Positions 27,932-38,487 are shown, counted from the first letter of the stretch. The stretch: DNA of 64,000 nucleotides from Ostreococcus lucimarinus CCE9901 (GCF_000092065.1 NC_009373.1:1-64000), one strand, 5' to 3'. Numbers and translations are program-made. Notes: generated from the sequence alone by a model not told the origin.

Positions 27932-29845
27932 TCACATCGTCGTCGCCGGCGGGAGAAAGCACACCTCGCTCGCGCCCGACCGCCAACTGTGATCCTCGAC
28001 GTCGTCGTCGTCAGCGACGTCTCTCCACGCGTCTTTCCACAACAAAGCCTCCGTGGCGCTCGGACGTCTTTTTGCGTCGTACGCCAAGCACGCGGCTATG
28101 AGCTCGGCGAACGGTTTGGGTTGCGATCGCGATAAGGCTTCGACGACGCGGCGCTCGAGCGTCGTCGTCGCCGTCGCGACGGGGATCCCGGCGTCGCCGT
28201 ACATCTCGACGAACCTCCTCGCGTGATTCGCGGGCATTTTCATGTCGGCGTAGCTCAACATGGACGATAAAATCAACGCATCGCTCGCGTCTTCCTCGCT
28301 CGCGTCGTCGTCTCCGCCTCGATCGCCGTCCCGGCGCCAAAACGCCATCGCGACGCGCTTCACCTTGGCCTCCGCCTCGGGTTTGTTCGGCGCGTTCTCG
28401 TCCGCGGACCCGCCGAAAAGCTCTTTCCCGGTGCACAAAAAGAACGCCGTGACTCCGAATGCGAACATATCCACCTTGGCGTACTCGTCCATGTCGACTT
28501 TGCCCGACATGTCCCCGAGCAACATCTCCGGCGCTTGGTACCCCGGCGTCCCGTACATCGAGCAGTGCGACTGGTCCGCCAGAATCGCCTGCTTGGCGAC
28601 GCCGAAATCGATCAAAGTCGCGCGATATTTCGTTTTCACTCGCGCGTTCGCGGGAGTCGGACTCAACAGCACGTTGCCGGCTTTGATGTCGCGATGTACG
28701 ACGCCGTGCGAGTGGCAGTGGCGCACGCCGTGCAAGACGCGCCGAAGCGCCGAACGAACGTCGCGCGGGGTCAATTCACCGTTTTCTCGCATCGTGTGCG
28801 CGTCCTTCCCCGCGGCGCTGAGCAACAAATAGCTCTCATTTCTCGACTTTTCCAAAAACGCGGCGTAGATTCGCACGATGGCTGGGTGCGTCGGCACGCT
28901 CGCGAGCGTCGTCGCCTCGACTTTGCCCATTCTGTATCCATCGCCGACGGCGCCCCCGTTGACGACCCCCGGGAACGGATTCGAGCACTTCAAAACCGCG
29001 TCGCCGGCGCCAAAACGTTGTGCCGCTACTTTTGAGCTCTGATGGGTCAGGAACACGTCGCTGAACGCGCCGTCTCCGGCCAGGGCGTCGAGGTAGCGTT
29101 CGCGCCAGAGCGATTTGGCCGCGTACCCGAACACGGCGGCGTCGAACGGCGACCCACTCGCGGTGTCGAAAAGCCACTCCATCGGTTCGGGAGAGGCGAT
29201 TTTACGTTCAAATTCCGCAATCACCCGCTCGCGCTCGTCGCGCGACTTCCCGTGCTGCCGCGAACCGACGAGATTAAAATACTTGGCGCGTTGCTCCTTG
29301 CGTCGAGCTCGCCGAAGCTCGTTTCGCTCCGTCGTCGCCGACGTCGCCTTCGACCTTTTCGACGTGCTCACGGCGGGGTAGAGATCGTCGTAATTCCGTG
29401 GATAATAATCTTCCCGCACGCGCGGCGGCGGCACCGGTCGAGGCGCCGGTCGAGGCGCCGGTCGAGGCGCCGACGCCTGTCGAGGCGACGAATCGACGAC
29501 GCGCGCCGCACCCACCGGACCCACCGCCGCCGAACCCACCGTCGCCGAATCCACCACCCCCCCCCCTCCCGCCCGCTCTCGCGCGAACCTCGCGCGCATC
29601 TCCCGCCTTTTCTCCTCCACCGCCGCTCGTCTCGCGTCTCGCCTCGCGCGCGCCTTCGCCGCCTTCGCCGCCCCCGACACCACCCCCATCGACGCCAGCG
29701 CCAGCGCCAACCCCGCGCCGCTCCACCACTCCGTCGTCACCGTCCCTCGATGCCCCCTCGGCGTCGTCGCTTCGTTCGCTCGCGTCCCGACGACGCCTCG
29801 AGTTCGCGTCGTCTCGCGCGTCGCCTCCCGTCTCGCGTCATCCAT
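27932..29845 (-). CDS. Membrane-anchored protein kinase-like protein
   Basis: Ser/Thr-type protein kinase of 637 aa. A possible membrane segment (WWSGAGLALALASMGVVSG) lies near residue 35, followed by a basic helix and a Pro/Arg repeat (APRP units encoded by 12-bp repeats near 29431-29487). The kinase domain covers about the last 430 residues. It shows a weak glycine loop (LAGDGAFSDVFLT), the lysine in AVLKCS, the catalytic loop VVHRDIKAGNVLL, the DFG motif in LIDFGVAK and GTPGYQAPEMLLGD. I do not recognise the subfamily. An in-frame ATG at 29968 would add 41 Arg-rich residues, so a plastid or mitochondrial presequence cannot be excluded. Confidence 0.82.
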   Translation of the reverse strand: MDDARREATRETTRTRGVVGTRANEATTPRGHRGTVTTEWWSGAGLALALASMGVVSGAAKAAKARARRDARRAAVEEKRREMRARFARERAGGGGVVDSATVGSAAVGPVGAARVVDSSPRQASAPRPAPRPAPRPVPPPRVREDYYPRNYDDLYPAVSTSKRSKATSATTERNELRRARRKEQRAKYFNLVGSRQHGKSRDERERVIAEFERKIASPEPMEWLFDTASGSPFDAAVFGYAAKSLWRERYLDALAGDGAFSDVFLTHQSSKVAAQRFGAGDAVLKCSNPFPGVVNGGAVGDGYRMGKVEATTLASVPTHPAIVRIYAAFLEKSRNESYLLLSAAGKDAHTMRENGELTPRDVRSALRRVLHGVRHCHSHGVVHRDIKAGNVLLSPTPANARVKTKYRATLIDFGVAKQAILADQSHCSMYGTPGYQAPEMLLGDMSGKVDMDEYAKVDMFAFGVTAFFLCTGKELFGGSADENAPNKPEAEAKVKRVAMAFWRRDGDRGGDDDASEEDASDALILSSMLSYADMKMPANHARRFVEMYGDAGIPVATATTTLERRVVEALSRSQPKPFAELIAACLAYDAKRRPSATEALLWKDAWRDVADDDDVEDHSWRSGASEVCFLPPATTM

Positions 29846-30782
29846 CGTTCGCGCCCCGCACGCCGTCGCGATGCCGCACCGCCGACGCCGTCGCGGTGGT
29901 TCCCGCCGTCGCGCGTCGTCACGACGCGTCTTCGCGCATCGCTCGAATCGCGCGACGCTCGCGCGCATCGAATCGATCGTCGACCGTTAGTTTTGGATAG
30001 ATACGCTCGCGCGTCGTCGATTCGACTTTTTGACGTCTTCGCGAGATTCGGGAGGTCGACGCGCGCGTCGTGGGAGCGTCGACGCGAATCTCGCGCGCGC
30101 GTCACCGCGCTCGAGGTCGGGCGTCGGGCGCGCGCGCGACGCGGCGCGCGATGGCGAACGATGCGCGCGCGCGCGAGTGCGTGAACGCGCGAGGCGCGGG
30201 CTGGACACGGGCGACGCGAGAGGTTTGTACTCATCGGGATAAATCGTGTTCAATACGCAGAAAACTATTCGAGTTTTCATGTCACGCATATCGAGCCCCA
30301 CGCAGGCGCGGGCTGGACACGGGCGACGCGAGAGTTTTGTATTCATGGGGATACATCGTGTTCAATACACAGAAAACTATTCGAGTTTTCCCATCCCGCA
30401 TATCGGGACGAGCCAGCCCCACGCCCTCCGCCGGCGTCGTAACCACACAGACAGACATTTATCGATCTCGTATACGTACGAATGACTCGTATACTACACA
30501 CAGATACCAGTAATATCGCCACCATCCCGCGCGTCGACCGGCGCGCCAACACCTTCCTCACAGCCGCACTTGGAAGCGCGTCGCCCGAGACGCCGCGCGA
30601 CGCGCGCGTCGACGCGACCGCGCGTCGCGACCCGCGAACGTCGCGCGCGTCGCACCGGTGGGTCGTCGGCGCGCGTCCTCGACGACGCGGGTCGTAGAGC
30701 GCGCGTAACACCCAGGCTGATTTGGATTTGATTTGATTCACTTCAAAGCCGACGTCGAGGGCGGATCGAGGACGGACGCGCG
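29846..30782. promoter_or_regulatory. Divergent intergenic region with tandem duplication
   Basis: About 940 bp between the kinase and the large membrane coiled-coil gene, one of the longest gaps in the window. The right half holds the 112-bp tandem duplication described separately and an AT-rich stretch near 30420-30520. No coding frame in it has domain similarity. Confidence 0.5.
30193..30416. repeat. 112-bp imperfect tandem duplication
   Basis: Two copies begin at GGCGCGGGCTGGACACGGGC (30193 and 30305). Both include GGCGACGCGAGAG, a segment TTTGTA-T-TCAT-GGGATA, GTGTTCAATAC and ACTATTCGAGTTTTC, and both end in GAGCCCCACGC or a close variant. The copies differ by substitutions and small indels. 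They lie in the intergenic promoter region and contain most of its AT-rich sequence. Confidence 0.88.
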
Positions 30783-33700
30783 ATGTTCGCGCGCGCGCAG
30801 TCGCACCCGAAATCGCATCGCGCGCCCGCGGCGCGAGACGCGGAGAAGCGCGAGACGACGCGCGCGGAGGGTGCGACGAGGGACGTCGAGGCGAGCGCGC
30901 GCGCGGCGCGAGACGATCGCGGACGACGGAGACGCGACGACGCGATGGGCGAAAGACGCGCGACGACGTCGTACGGCGCGTGGGGAGGTGATGTCGAGGA
31001 CGTCGGGGCGCGAGATTCGAGACGCGGCGGAGGGTGGCGGGAGACGAGGACGCGCGCGAGCGAGGGCGGCGGGCGAGACCAATTTTTGACTTCGGCGATG
31101 TTGTGCGTCGGGGCGGTGTCGGTGTGCATCGTGAGCGTGATGATCGCCGGTGGGTTGGCGTTCGTTGGGTTGTCGGAGAATCACGCGGAGCGCGGGATGG
31201 ATTTCGTGCGGAATGGGAACGACGCGTGGACGACGAGCGGGGGGTACGGCGCGGGGGGCGACGGCGGGTCGACGCTGTACGCGTCGCGGGGGGGGGCGAA
31301 CGCGCGAGGGAGGTTCGATTATTTCGCGCAACCGGATAGGATCGATCAAGACAGACTCGTGGATGAGCTCGATAGGCGTTACGGCGCGCGGTTACAGGCG
31401 ATGATGCGCGAATTGAGAGGCGAAACGACGGACGGATTCTCGACGCTCACGATGACGCGCGGGGAAGATCCGAGTTATCTTCCGCCGGCGCCGATGACGG
31501 AGCAGGAGCGCGAGATGAACGAAGCCGCGGAACAACTACGAAGGCTACCGAACGAGCGGTTGCCGAGCGTGGACGACGACGGTGACGCCGACACGACGAC
31601 GACGACGGGGCAAAGTCATCACCTTCACAAACACCATCACCATCACCGATCCAGCGTTTTAGCGACCGAGGAAGCGGAGTATGAGAAGCTCAAACTTCCC
31701 GCTCACGTCGTCGTTAAGGCGCGCGAGAGGTTTGAGCAGTTTGAAAACACGCAAGAGTGGCACGCGAAGATTCGTCAAGACGCCGACAAGTACGTCGAAC
31801 GTTTGGAAGAAATCTACGGCTTGATCAAAAAGTCCAAGCATCACGGCGCGAAAAGCGAGATCAAGCTCGGTGTCGAGGCCGTGCGGCAGTGGCACGCGAC
31901 GATCGCGCGCGATTTGAAGACGAAACTCGCAGTCATGGAGGTTGGCTTGGAGAAGATCGCCGACGCCAAGTCGCGAGATCCCGAGACGCACGTGAGCGCT
32001 CTTTCGGAAGACATCAACGATGAGTTACAGGCGTTGACGACGACGATGGATCGCGTGGATAACTTGCGGGACGTTCTTGGTAAACTTCTCCGAGTCTTGA
32101 CCGAGGAAGACGAAGACGTCGCCGGCGCCGGGACGGCTGAAGACTTGGCTTCGGCGGAGCCGTCGTACGATTTAGCCGCCACGGCTCCGAGTCACGAAGA
32201 GGTGATGAAAAAGTGGAACAACGTCGCCAAAGAGTGGGTGAAACCGAACGGGGAGTTGAACACGGGCCGTGACAGCGGCGTGGCGCACGTTAGCGCGAGA
32301 AATCGTAGCGGCGACGAAAAGTTTGACGATGCGCTGGACGAATCAGACGACGCGGCGCAAGTCCCAGATTGGGTGAGCAAGACGCGAGCGAACGTTGAGA
32401 AAGTTACCACGGGCGCAATCAGCGATGCGGTGAGCGCGAAAGACGCGCCGGGTGGGGACGCGCCGTGGGTGCACTCGCGGGCGCGACTCGGATCGTCCAT
32501 GGAATTTTCGGCGCCGGCACACTTGGGCGTAAACGTCCTTCCGAGCGATACCTTGGCAGACGTGCTCACACAAATCGTTGATCTCGTCCTGAACGTCACC
32601 GAAGCTTTGGACGGCACGCGCTTTGATTTCAACGGCACGCGCTTGAACATCACCGTCGACGTGAACGAAACCGCCGCCGAAACAGCCCTCGGCCCGGACG
32701 CCGCGGCGCTCGGAGAGATGCTCCAATCTGAAGTCGCCGACGCCGTGACGGCGCAACTCCGCGATAAGCGTCTCGCGTACGAGGCTTCGCTCGGGGAAAA
32801 ACCAACGACGACGAAGACACCGACGCGATTCGCCGCGCTCGGTTCGAGCTGGGGATCAAACGAATGGACGGGCACCGACGCCGCCGACGCGTCTTGGGAT
32901 CCGATTCGTGGCGAAGACGACGGCGTGTACGTCGACGATGCGAGCACGCGGCTCGATTGGACGATTCCTCCGGGAGGAGATTCGCGCCTGTCCTCGTCCC
33001 AACCGAACGGTGACGGGGAAGACGAAGAGCTCGCGCCAACGCCGACGCCCGCGGATGAGCACTTCCAATCCAAGAGCAAGAAGAAGATTGTCGAAGAGTT
33101 TGCCAAGGCGGAGCACAAATCCGCCGAGGCGTGGCGACAAGAAGCACTCAAGGCGCAACAAAAGCTCGAGGAAGTGGCGGCAAAGGGTATGGAAAACGAC
33201 GCGGATTTGCAAAAGAGCGCCGGCGCCGTGGAAAAGCTCAAAGGTTTAGTCAAGGAATTCAAAAAGGCTTTGCTGAAGGAGTCCACGGCGCGCGCTAAGG
33301 CCGAGCGATTACTCGAAGAAGAGACCACACGCGCGGCAGAGGAGCAAGAGGACACGGAAAAACGCGTCGTCGAGCAAGCGAAGTTGCAAATTTTAGCCGC
33401 GCGCACCGAGGCGCGCGACGCCTCCTTGGCTCGCATCAAAGCCGAGGAGGAGGCAGAGAAGGCCATTAAAGAGAAAATCGCTCTCGCCAAAGCCGCGGCC
33501 AAGGTGCAACGAAGCGCCGACGAGGCTTTGCGCAGTGTTTTGGCGGATAAGGAAGACGCTGTGGCGCAGAAAAAGTCAAAGATTGAAGAAACCGCGCCGC
33601 GGCCCGACGGGACCGTCGACGCGGTTTCCGACGACGTCCTCGACGCCGCAACTGAAGCGGCGCACGTCGATACCGACGCGACGATCACGCCGCCTGCGAA

Positions 33701-34220
33701 ACGTAAGCCCAAAGTCACGACTTGGGACTCGGCGTTGAAGGACATCGCGCGCGACGCGTCGGACGACGAAGACGAAGACGACGAAGAAGCGTCCGCCGGA
33801 GCGCCGAAATCGAAACCGAGCGCGCGTTCAGCCAAGAACGACGACGACGACGACGACGCGAAATCGTCGTCATCATCATCCGCGACGAAACCCGTCTTTA
33901 CCGCCACCATCGCCGTCAAATCCTACGACGTCTCCAAAAAAGACATGAAACTCCTCCGCGGAGCCTTTCTCAGCCTCTTGCGCGCCAAGGCGCCCGGCGC
34001 GTGCGACGACGCCGAACTCACCCTCACCAAACGCGTCGTCTACGACGGCTCCGTAAAAGTCGACGTTCGGTGCGCCAACGTACCGTCCGTCGACCACCTC
34101 ACCGAGGCCAACGACGCGATGAATTGGGCCTTCGTCGCCAGTCGTAAATTCCCCGACAACTTGGTCAAAATCGGTTTTCGCTCCGCGAGCGCCGACGACG
34201 TCACGTTGGATAGTCACTGA
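30783..34220 (+). CDS. Large single-pass membrane coiled-coil protein, unknown function
   Basis: 1145-aa protein I cannot place in a family. It has a charged cytosolic-type N-terminus, one strong membrane segment (about 104-128, AMLCVGAVSVCIVSVMIAGGLAFVG), a His-rich patch (HHLHKHHHHH, about 280) and helical regions at about 295-450. A long coiled coil follows at about 765-950, then acidic low complexity, and finally a compact mixed alpha/beta domain (about 1040-1140; starts FTATIAVKSYDVS). It is probably a type II membrane protein with the coiled coils on the lumenal or outer side. N-glycosylation sequons (NVT, NGT, NIT, NET) cluster at about 605-630, consistent with an endomembrane location. 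A later ATG at 30945 is an equally plausible start. Confidence 0.8.
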   Translation: MFARAQSHPKSHRAPAARDAEKRETTRAEGATRDVEASARAARDDRGRRRRDDAMGERRATTSYGAWGGDVEDVGARDSRRGGGWRETRTRASEGGGRDQFLTSAMLCVGAVSVCIVSVMIAGGLAFVGLSENHAERGMDFVRNGNDAWTTSGGYGAGGDGGSTLYASRGGANARGRFDYFAQPDRIDQDRLVDELDRRYGARLQAMMRELRGETTDGFSTLTMTRGEDPSYLPPAPMTEQEREMNEAAEQLRRLPNERLPSVDDDGDADTTTTTGQSHHLHKHHHHHRSSVLATEEAEYEKLKLPAHVVVKARERFEQFENTQEWHAKIRQDADKYVERLEEIYGLIKKSKHHGAKSEIKLGVEAVRQWHATIARDLKTKLAVMEVGLEKIADAKSRDPETHVSALSEDINDELQALTTTMDRVDNLRDVLGKLLRVLTEEDEDVAGAGTAEDLASAEPSYDLAATAPSHEEVMKKWNNVAKEWVKPNGELNTGRDSGVAHVSARNRSGDEKFDDALDESDDAAQVPDWVSKTRANVEKVTTGAISDAVSAKDAPGGDAPWVHSRARLGSSMEFSAPAHLGVNVLPSDTLADVLTQIVDLVLNVTEALDGTRFDFNGTRLNITVDVNETAAETALGPDAAALGEMLQSEVADAVTAQLRDKRLAYEASLGEKPTTTKTPTRFAALGSSWGSNEWTGTDAADASWDPIRGEDDGVYVDDASTRLDWTIPPGGDSRLSSSQPNGDGEDEELAPTPTPADEHFQSKSKKKIVEEFAKAEHKSAEAWRQEALKAQQKLEEVAAKGMENDADLQKSAGAVEKLKGLVKEFKKALLKESTARAKAERLLEEETTRAAEEQEDTEKRVVEQAKLQILAARTEARDASLARIKAEEEAEKAIKEKIALAKAAAKVQRSADEALRSVLADKEDAVAQKKSKIEETAPRPDGTVDAVSDDVLDAATEAAHVDTDATITPPAKRKPKVTTWDSALKDIARDASDDEDEDDEEASAGAPKSKPSARSAKNDDDDDDAKSSSSSSATKPVFTATIAVKSYDVSKKDMKLLRGAFLSLLRAKAPGACDDAELTLTKRVVYDGSVKVDVRCANVPSVDHLTEANDAMNWAFVASRKFPDNLVKIGFRSASADDVTLDSH

Positions 34221-34806
34221 AGGATCATCACCGAATGCATGGGATGATCGCCGAGTGTGAAACACGTTAGTCGTTTGTTAGATAGAGACAAACCACATCA
34301 CGCGAAACCGCGTCGCGCGCGACCGACGCGCGAGCCTCGAGTCGAATTCAAATTCCTTCGGTCCCCTCGTCAGCTCGTGACTTGAAACGACCGTTGTCGA
34401 CCGCGAGTCAACGCGCGTGAATGTAAACACGCAAACAGTCTCACATACACATACACAAGGTGCCGACCCGTATCACAGACTAAAAACCCACACAGTATGT
34501 GTATTTATACGTATAATAAAAATTAGATGGCATTTGCCAGCGCATCGCCAGCGCATCACGCCGAATGTCCGAACCTTCCATTTTATCGCGCCACACTGGT
34601 TATCTGGTAACAGGTTATAATTTCTTTGAATACGAGGCGTGTCGACCCGGTCGACGCAGACACGTCGTTTCGCGACACGTCGTTTCGCATGACGTGTCGC
34701 GCGCGCACCCGGAGACGCGCCGCATTCCTCGACGCCGAGCTCGTCGGTTTCGCGCGCGCACGCTCGAACCGCGACCGCGAAACGAAAGAATATATAATCT
34801 CTCATC
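34221..34806. promoter_or_regulatory. Intergenic region with AT-rich promoter-like island
   Basis: 586 bp between tandem genes. A markedly AT-rich block at about 34420-34640 (for example TATTTATACGTATAATAAAAATT at 34501) stands out from GC-rich surroundings. A TATATAA at 34790-34796 lies just before the proposed first exon of the ammonium transporter. A direct repeat CGCATCGCCAGCGCATC occurs near 34540. Confidence 0.5.
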
Positions 34807-36471
34807 ATGGGTGCGTGCGCGATGCGCGATAGCGACGTCGTCGGTGCCGCGAACGAGGCGACGATCAGAGACGATTCGACGACGCATTCGAATGCGCGCG
34901 AAGCGACGCGGCGCGAAGCGACGCGGCGCGCGGTCGCGCGCGACGATCGGCGACGGCGAGTGATGGTTGGAAAAGTTTTACATCGTTTGTGGCGCGCGCG
35001 GGGGGCGTCGCGTCGTCGCGGGCGCGGAGAGGACGGACGCGGTCGAGGGGGACGACGCGACCCGCAATTCGACGAGCTGGGGCGGGTCGGTTGATTGAGG
35101 GTTGAAGTGGGATTACACTGTTTACGCATACGCGCTCGGGTGACTGACGAAGACGCGAATCGCGCGCGCGCAGCTGTTGGTGATGACGTCGATATCAACT
35201 TTATGCTGACGAACACCTTCTTGGTGTTCTTCATGCAAGCCGGCTTCGCGATGTTGTGCGCCGGATCCGTGCGAAGCAAGAACACGAAGAACATTTTGAT
35301 TAAAAACGTGCTCGACGCGTGCGTCGGCGCCATCGCGTGGTTCTTGTTTGGCTACGGTTTCGCGTTCGGGGCGACGACCGGAAAGAAGGAAAACGCGTTC
35401 ATCGGTTCCGGTAACTTCGCGATGAAGGACGTCACCACTGCGAGCGAATTGGCGATGTACTTGTTCCAGTGGTCGTTCTCCGCTGCGGCGACGACGATCG
35501 TGTCTGGCTCTGTCGCCGAACGCACCAAGTTCGAGGCGTACCTCGGCTACTCTTTCTTCCTCACCGCCTTCGTGTACCCGGTCGTCGTGCACTGGACCTG
35601 GAGTGGTGGCGCGGGCTGGTTGGGCACTGGCTACACTTTGGGCGACAAGGTCGCTGACGTTGGCATGCACGACTTCGCCGGCTCTGGCGTCGTCCACATG
35701 GTTGGTGGTTTCGCTGGTTTGATGGGCGCCATGATCGTCGGTCCGCGCACCGGTCGCTTTGCTTCCGATGGTCGCGTGAACCCGATGCCGGGCCACTCCG
35801 CCCCGCTCGTCGTTCTCGGCACCTTCGTCCTCTGGCTCGGCTGGTACGGCTTCAACCCGGGCTCCGCGGGCGGCGTCGTCGACAACGCTGAAACTGTGGC
35901 CCGCTGTGCCATCACCACGACGCTCTCCGCCGCCGCTGGTGGTGTGACAGCCATGCTCTTGAACTACAAGTTGTACCACGTCTGGGACTTGATCGCCGTG
36001 TGCAACGGTGTTCTCGCGGGTCTCGTCTCCATCACCGCCGGTTGCGCCGTCACGGAACCGTGGGCCGCCCTCGTCTGCGGTTCGCTCGGCGCCCTCGTCA
36101 TTCACTTCTCCTCCAAGCTCTTGCTCAAGTTCCAAATCGACGATCCGCTCGAAGCGGCGCCGATGCACGGCTTCTGCGGCGCCTTCGGCGTTCTCTGGGT
36201 CGGTTTCATGGCCAAGAAGGAATACGCCGAGGCTCAGGGTGCCAGAGCTGGTGCGTTTTACGAAGGTGGCGGCAAGCAACTCGGCGCGCAAATCGTCGGT
36301 ATCCTCGTCATCATCGCGTGGACGTGCGGCACCATTGGTCCCTTCTTCATGTTGATGAAGAAGTTCAACTTGCTCCGCACCACCGTCGAAGAAGAGACGC
36401 TCGGCTTGGACGAATCCAAGCACGGCGGCAAGGCGTACGCGCTGGAACTCGTCGCTCCGGAACCAGCGTAA
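34807..36471 (+). CDS. AMT1: Ammonium transporter, AMT family
   Basis: Plasma-membrane ammonium channel/transporter of the AMT/MEP/Rh family. The body (35174-36471) contains about 11 membrane spans and family motifs: FFMQAGFAMLCAGSVRSKNTKN, HDFAGSGVVHMVGGFAGLMGA, the pore-region LGWYGFNPGSAGG, DLIAVCNGVLAGLVSITAGC and APMHGFCGAFGVLW with the second pore His. The continuous frame has no ATG before LTNTF. I propose a 4-nt first exon (ATGG, 34807-34810) and a 363-nt intron with donor GTGCGTGCG, ACTGAC at 35143 and CAG acceptor, giving MAVGDDVDINFMLTN and 433 aa. The body is certain; the first exon is inference from splice signals. Confidence 0.88.
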
Positions 36472-36670
36472 ACGTGCGCTCCACGGGTTGAACGAACGTA
36501 TCGTCGGTCAGAAATTTTCTGAGCACGTACATCCCGCTCGTTTCTGCGAAGAAGGCGCTCGTACGCACGCGTTCGCGCGTCTCTTTTTCACTCTTAACCA
36601 TCACAAAACAGATTCACCTTCCTCTTTTGTAAAACCGATGATTACTATACCTATTATTATTACACCTCGA

Positions 36671-37798
36671 TCACCACGCGAAACGTTCGATCACGTGCGT
36701 CGGCGTCGCATCGGGATGCTCTCGCAGAACGTCCTCGAGCGCTCGAAGCTTCAACTCCGCGGCGTGAACGCCCACTCCTCGCACGAACACCGTGTCCACG
36801 CCCGCGCGCGCGCCGCCGGCGACGTCGTGCGCCAACGAGTCTCCGACGGCGACGACGCGCGATTTATCCAAATCGCCGCCGGCGGCTTTGATTTCCCACA
36901 GCAACTCTTCGTAAATGATGGACGACGGCTTCCCCATCAAACACACGTACGCCTCGCCGTCCTCGCCCGCGTGCGTGGCGTTGAATTTATCGACGTAATA
37001 TCTCGCGAGCGTCCCCGGCATGGCGACGAGCGTCTCGCCCGAAACCGTCACGAAATCCGGATTCGCGACGCACAGAGGCACCTTGGCCGCCGCCGCCCGT
37101 TCGACGAGCGCCCGCATCGTCTCCTCGTCCACGGTCTCGCACGGCTTCCCATCGCCGCGCCCGATCGCCTCCGTCCCGTGCGCCAACACGAAATCCACGC
37201 GTTCGATCGCGTTCGCGTCGCCAGCGTCGTCGGCCGACGAAACGTCCACGATTTCGATTCGCGCGTTCGTCTCCTCGCCCAGCGTAATCGCGCCGCGAGC
37301 GCTCCACGTCAAATGCGCCGCTCTCGCTCTCCTCCCCTCCGATCTCGCCCCATCGATCGCGCGTCGCAAGCGACGAAAATTATCTCCCATCGCCGTCGTC
37401 TTTTCCGTTCTCCAATCGTCCGCGTCGCGCGTCGCGAACCGCCGCGCGACTTCGCCGCTCGTCATCGCGCCGCGAAACGCCGTCGCCGAGAACCCCATCG
37501 ACGCCAACCGCGCGATCGTGCCCTCTCGACCGCGCGAGGAGTTCGACACGATGTATATCCGCTTCCCCATCGCGGCGAGCGCGTCGACGCACTCGACGGC
37601 GCCGTCGTACGGCGTCGAACCGTCGTGCAGTAGACCAAACTGGTCCAGCAGCCAAACGTCGTAGTCGTCCGCGAATCGCGACACGCGCGTCGCGCGCGTC
37701 GACGTCATCGCCGCGGAATCGCGCGAGCGACGCCGTCGCGAGCGCGCGGACGACGCGCGCGCGGTGGCGACGCGAGAGAGATTCGACGCCGTCGCCAT
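36671..37798 (-). CDS. HAD-superfamily class IIA phosphatase
   Basis: Haloacid-dehalogenase-type hydrolase with a class IIA cap, close to the TIGR01459 group; the substrate is unknown. The 375-aa protein has an Arg/Ser/Ala-rich N-terminus compatible with organelle targeting. Motif I reads WLLDQFGLLHDG, where the usual second Asp of DxD is Phe as in the TIGR01459 group. Motif II is IYIVSNSSRG, and motifs III/IV lie in RVVAVGDSLAHDVAGGARAG. Its 3' end is near that of AMT1 (convergent, 199-bp gap). Confidence 0.82.
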   Translation of the reverse strand: MATASNLSRVATARASSARSRRRRSRDSAAMTSTRATRVSRFADDYDVWLLDQFGLLHDGSTPYDGAVECVDALAAMGKRIYIVSNSSRGREGTIARLASMGFSATAFRGAMTSGEVARRFATRDADDWRTEKTTAMGDNFRRLRRAIDGARSEGRRARAAHLTWSARGAITLGEETNARIEIVDVSSADDAGDANAIERVDFVLAHGTEAIGRGDGKPCETVDEETMRALVERAAAAKVPLCVANPDFVTVSGETLVAMPGTLARYYVDKFNATHAGEDGEAYVCLMGKPSSIIYEELLWEIKAAGGDLDKSRVVAVGDSLAHDVAGGARAGVDTVFVRGVGVHAAELKLRALEDVLREHPDATPTHVIERFAW

Positions 37799-38031
37799 GC
37801 GCGACGAAGAGTGACGCGGCGCGACGCGCGCTCGCGGATCGCGGACGCGCGCATCACGGTATTACAGCGCGCCTAACGTGAGATTTAAACGATTTTCGCG
37901 TCGCGCGGCGCGCGGCGCGCGCGACGACCGATCGACCGATCGACGCCGCGCTCGACGCCTCGGTCGACTCGACGACTCGACGACTCGACGTCCCGACGTC
38001 CCGACCGCCGAACGCCCTTTCGCGCGCGCGC

Positions 38032-38487
38032 CTAATCCCTCAACAACTCGTCGTTTTCAGCGTCCACGATGCACGCCTCGACCTCGTCGACGTCGCCTCG
38101 CATCACCGCCGTCATGCAGTCCTCGAAGACGCGCTCGGCGCTCAGCTCCTTGAGCTTCGCCGTCCAAAACGCGTCGCCCTTCACCTCCGGTCGTCGTCGC
38201 AGCGTCTCGATCGTCGCCGTCGCGCTGACGCCGTGTTCATCGAAACCGTCCTCGCACTCGAGCAGGCACCGCTCGAGCTCGGCTTCGTCGCCGGACGCCA
38301 CCGCGTCGAGGCACGAGCGCAGCACGCGCTCGCTCGCGCGCGCCTCGGTCTCCGTCTCCGCGTCGCGATTCGCGGCGTCCGACGACGCGGCGCGGCGCGA
38401 CGCGCGGTCGCGCGTGTCGCGTTTCGCCCGCGCGGCGCGCGCGCGAATCGACGGCGCGAGCGCGACGCGAGCGCTTCGGGACATCAT
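38032..38487 (-). CDS. Small organelle-targeted-looking unknown protein
   Basis: 151-aa protein without a recognised domain. The first 40 residues (MMSRSARVALAPSIRARAARAKRD) are rich in Arg, Ala and Ser and lack acidic residues, like a plastid or mitochondrial transit peptide. The mature part has two related acidic helical motifs: CLDAVASGDEAELERCLLECE and CMTAVMRGDVDEVEACIVDAE. These are an internal duplication reminiscent of a single ankyrin-like helix pair. Single exon. Confidence 0.65.
   Translation of the reverse strand: MMSRSARVALAPSIRARAARAKRDTRDRASRRAASSDAANRDAETETEARASERVLRSCLDAVASGDEAELERCLLECEDGFDEHGVSATATIETLRRRPEVKGDAFWTAKLKELSAERVFEDCMTAVMRGDVDEVEACIVDAENDELLRD

Noticed and set aside
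29431-29487. 12-bp tandem repeat that could suggest a CRISPR-like or minisatellite element
   Set aside because: It is in frame inside the kinase gene and encodes an APRP-type proline/arginine linker.
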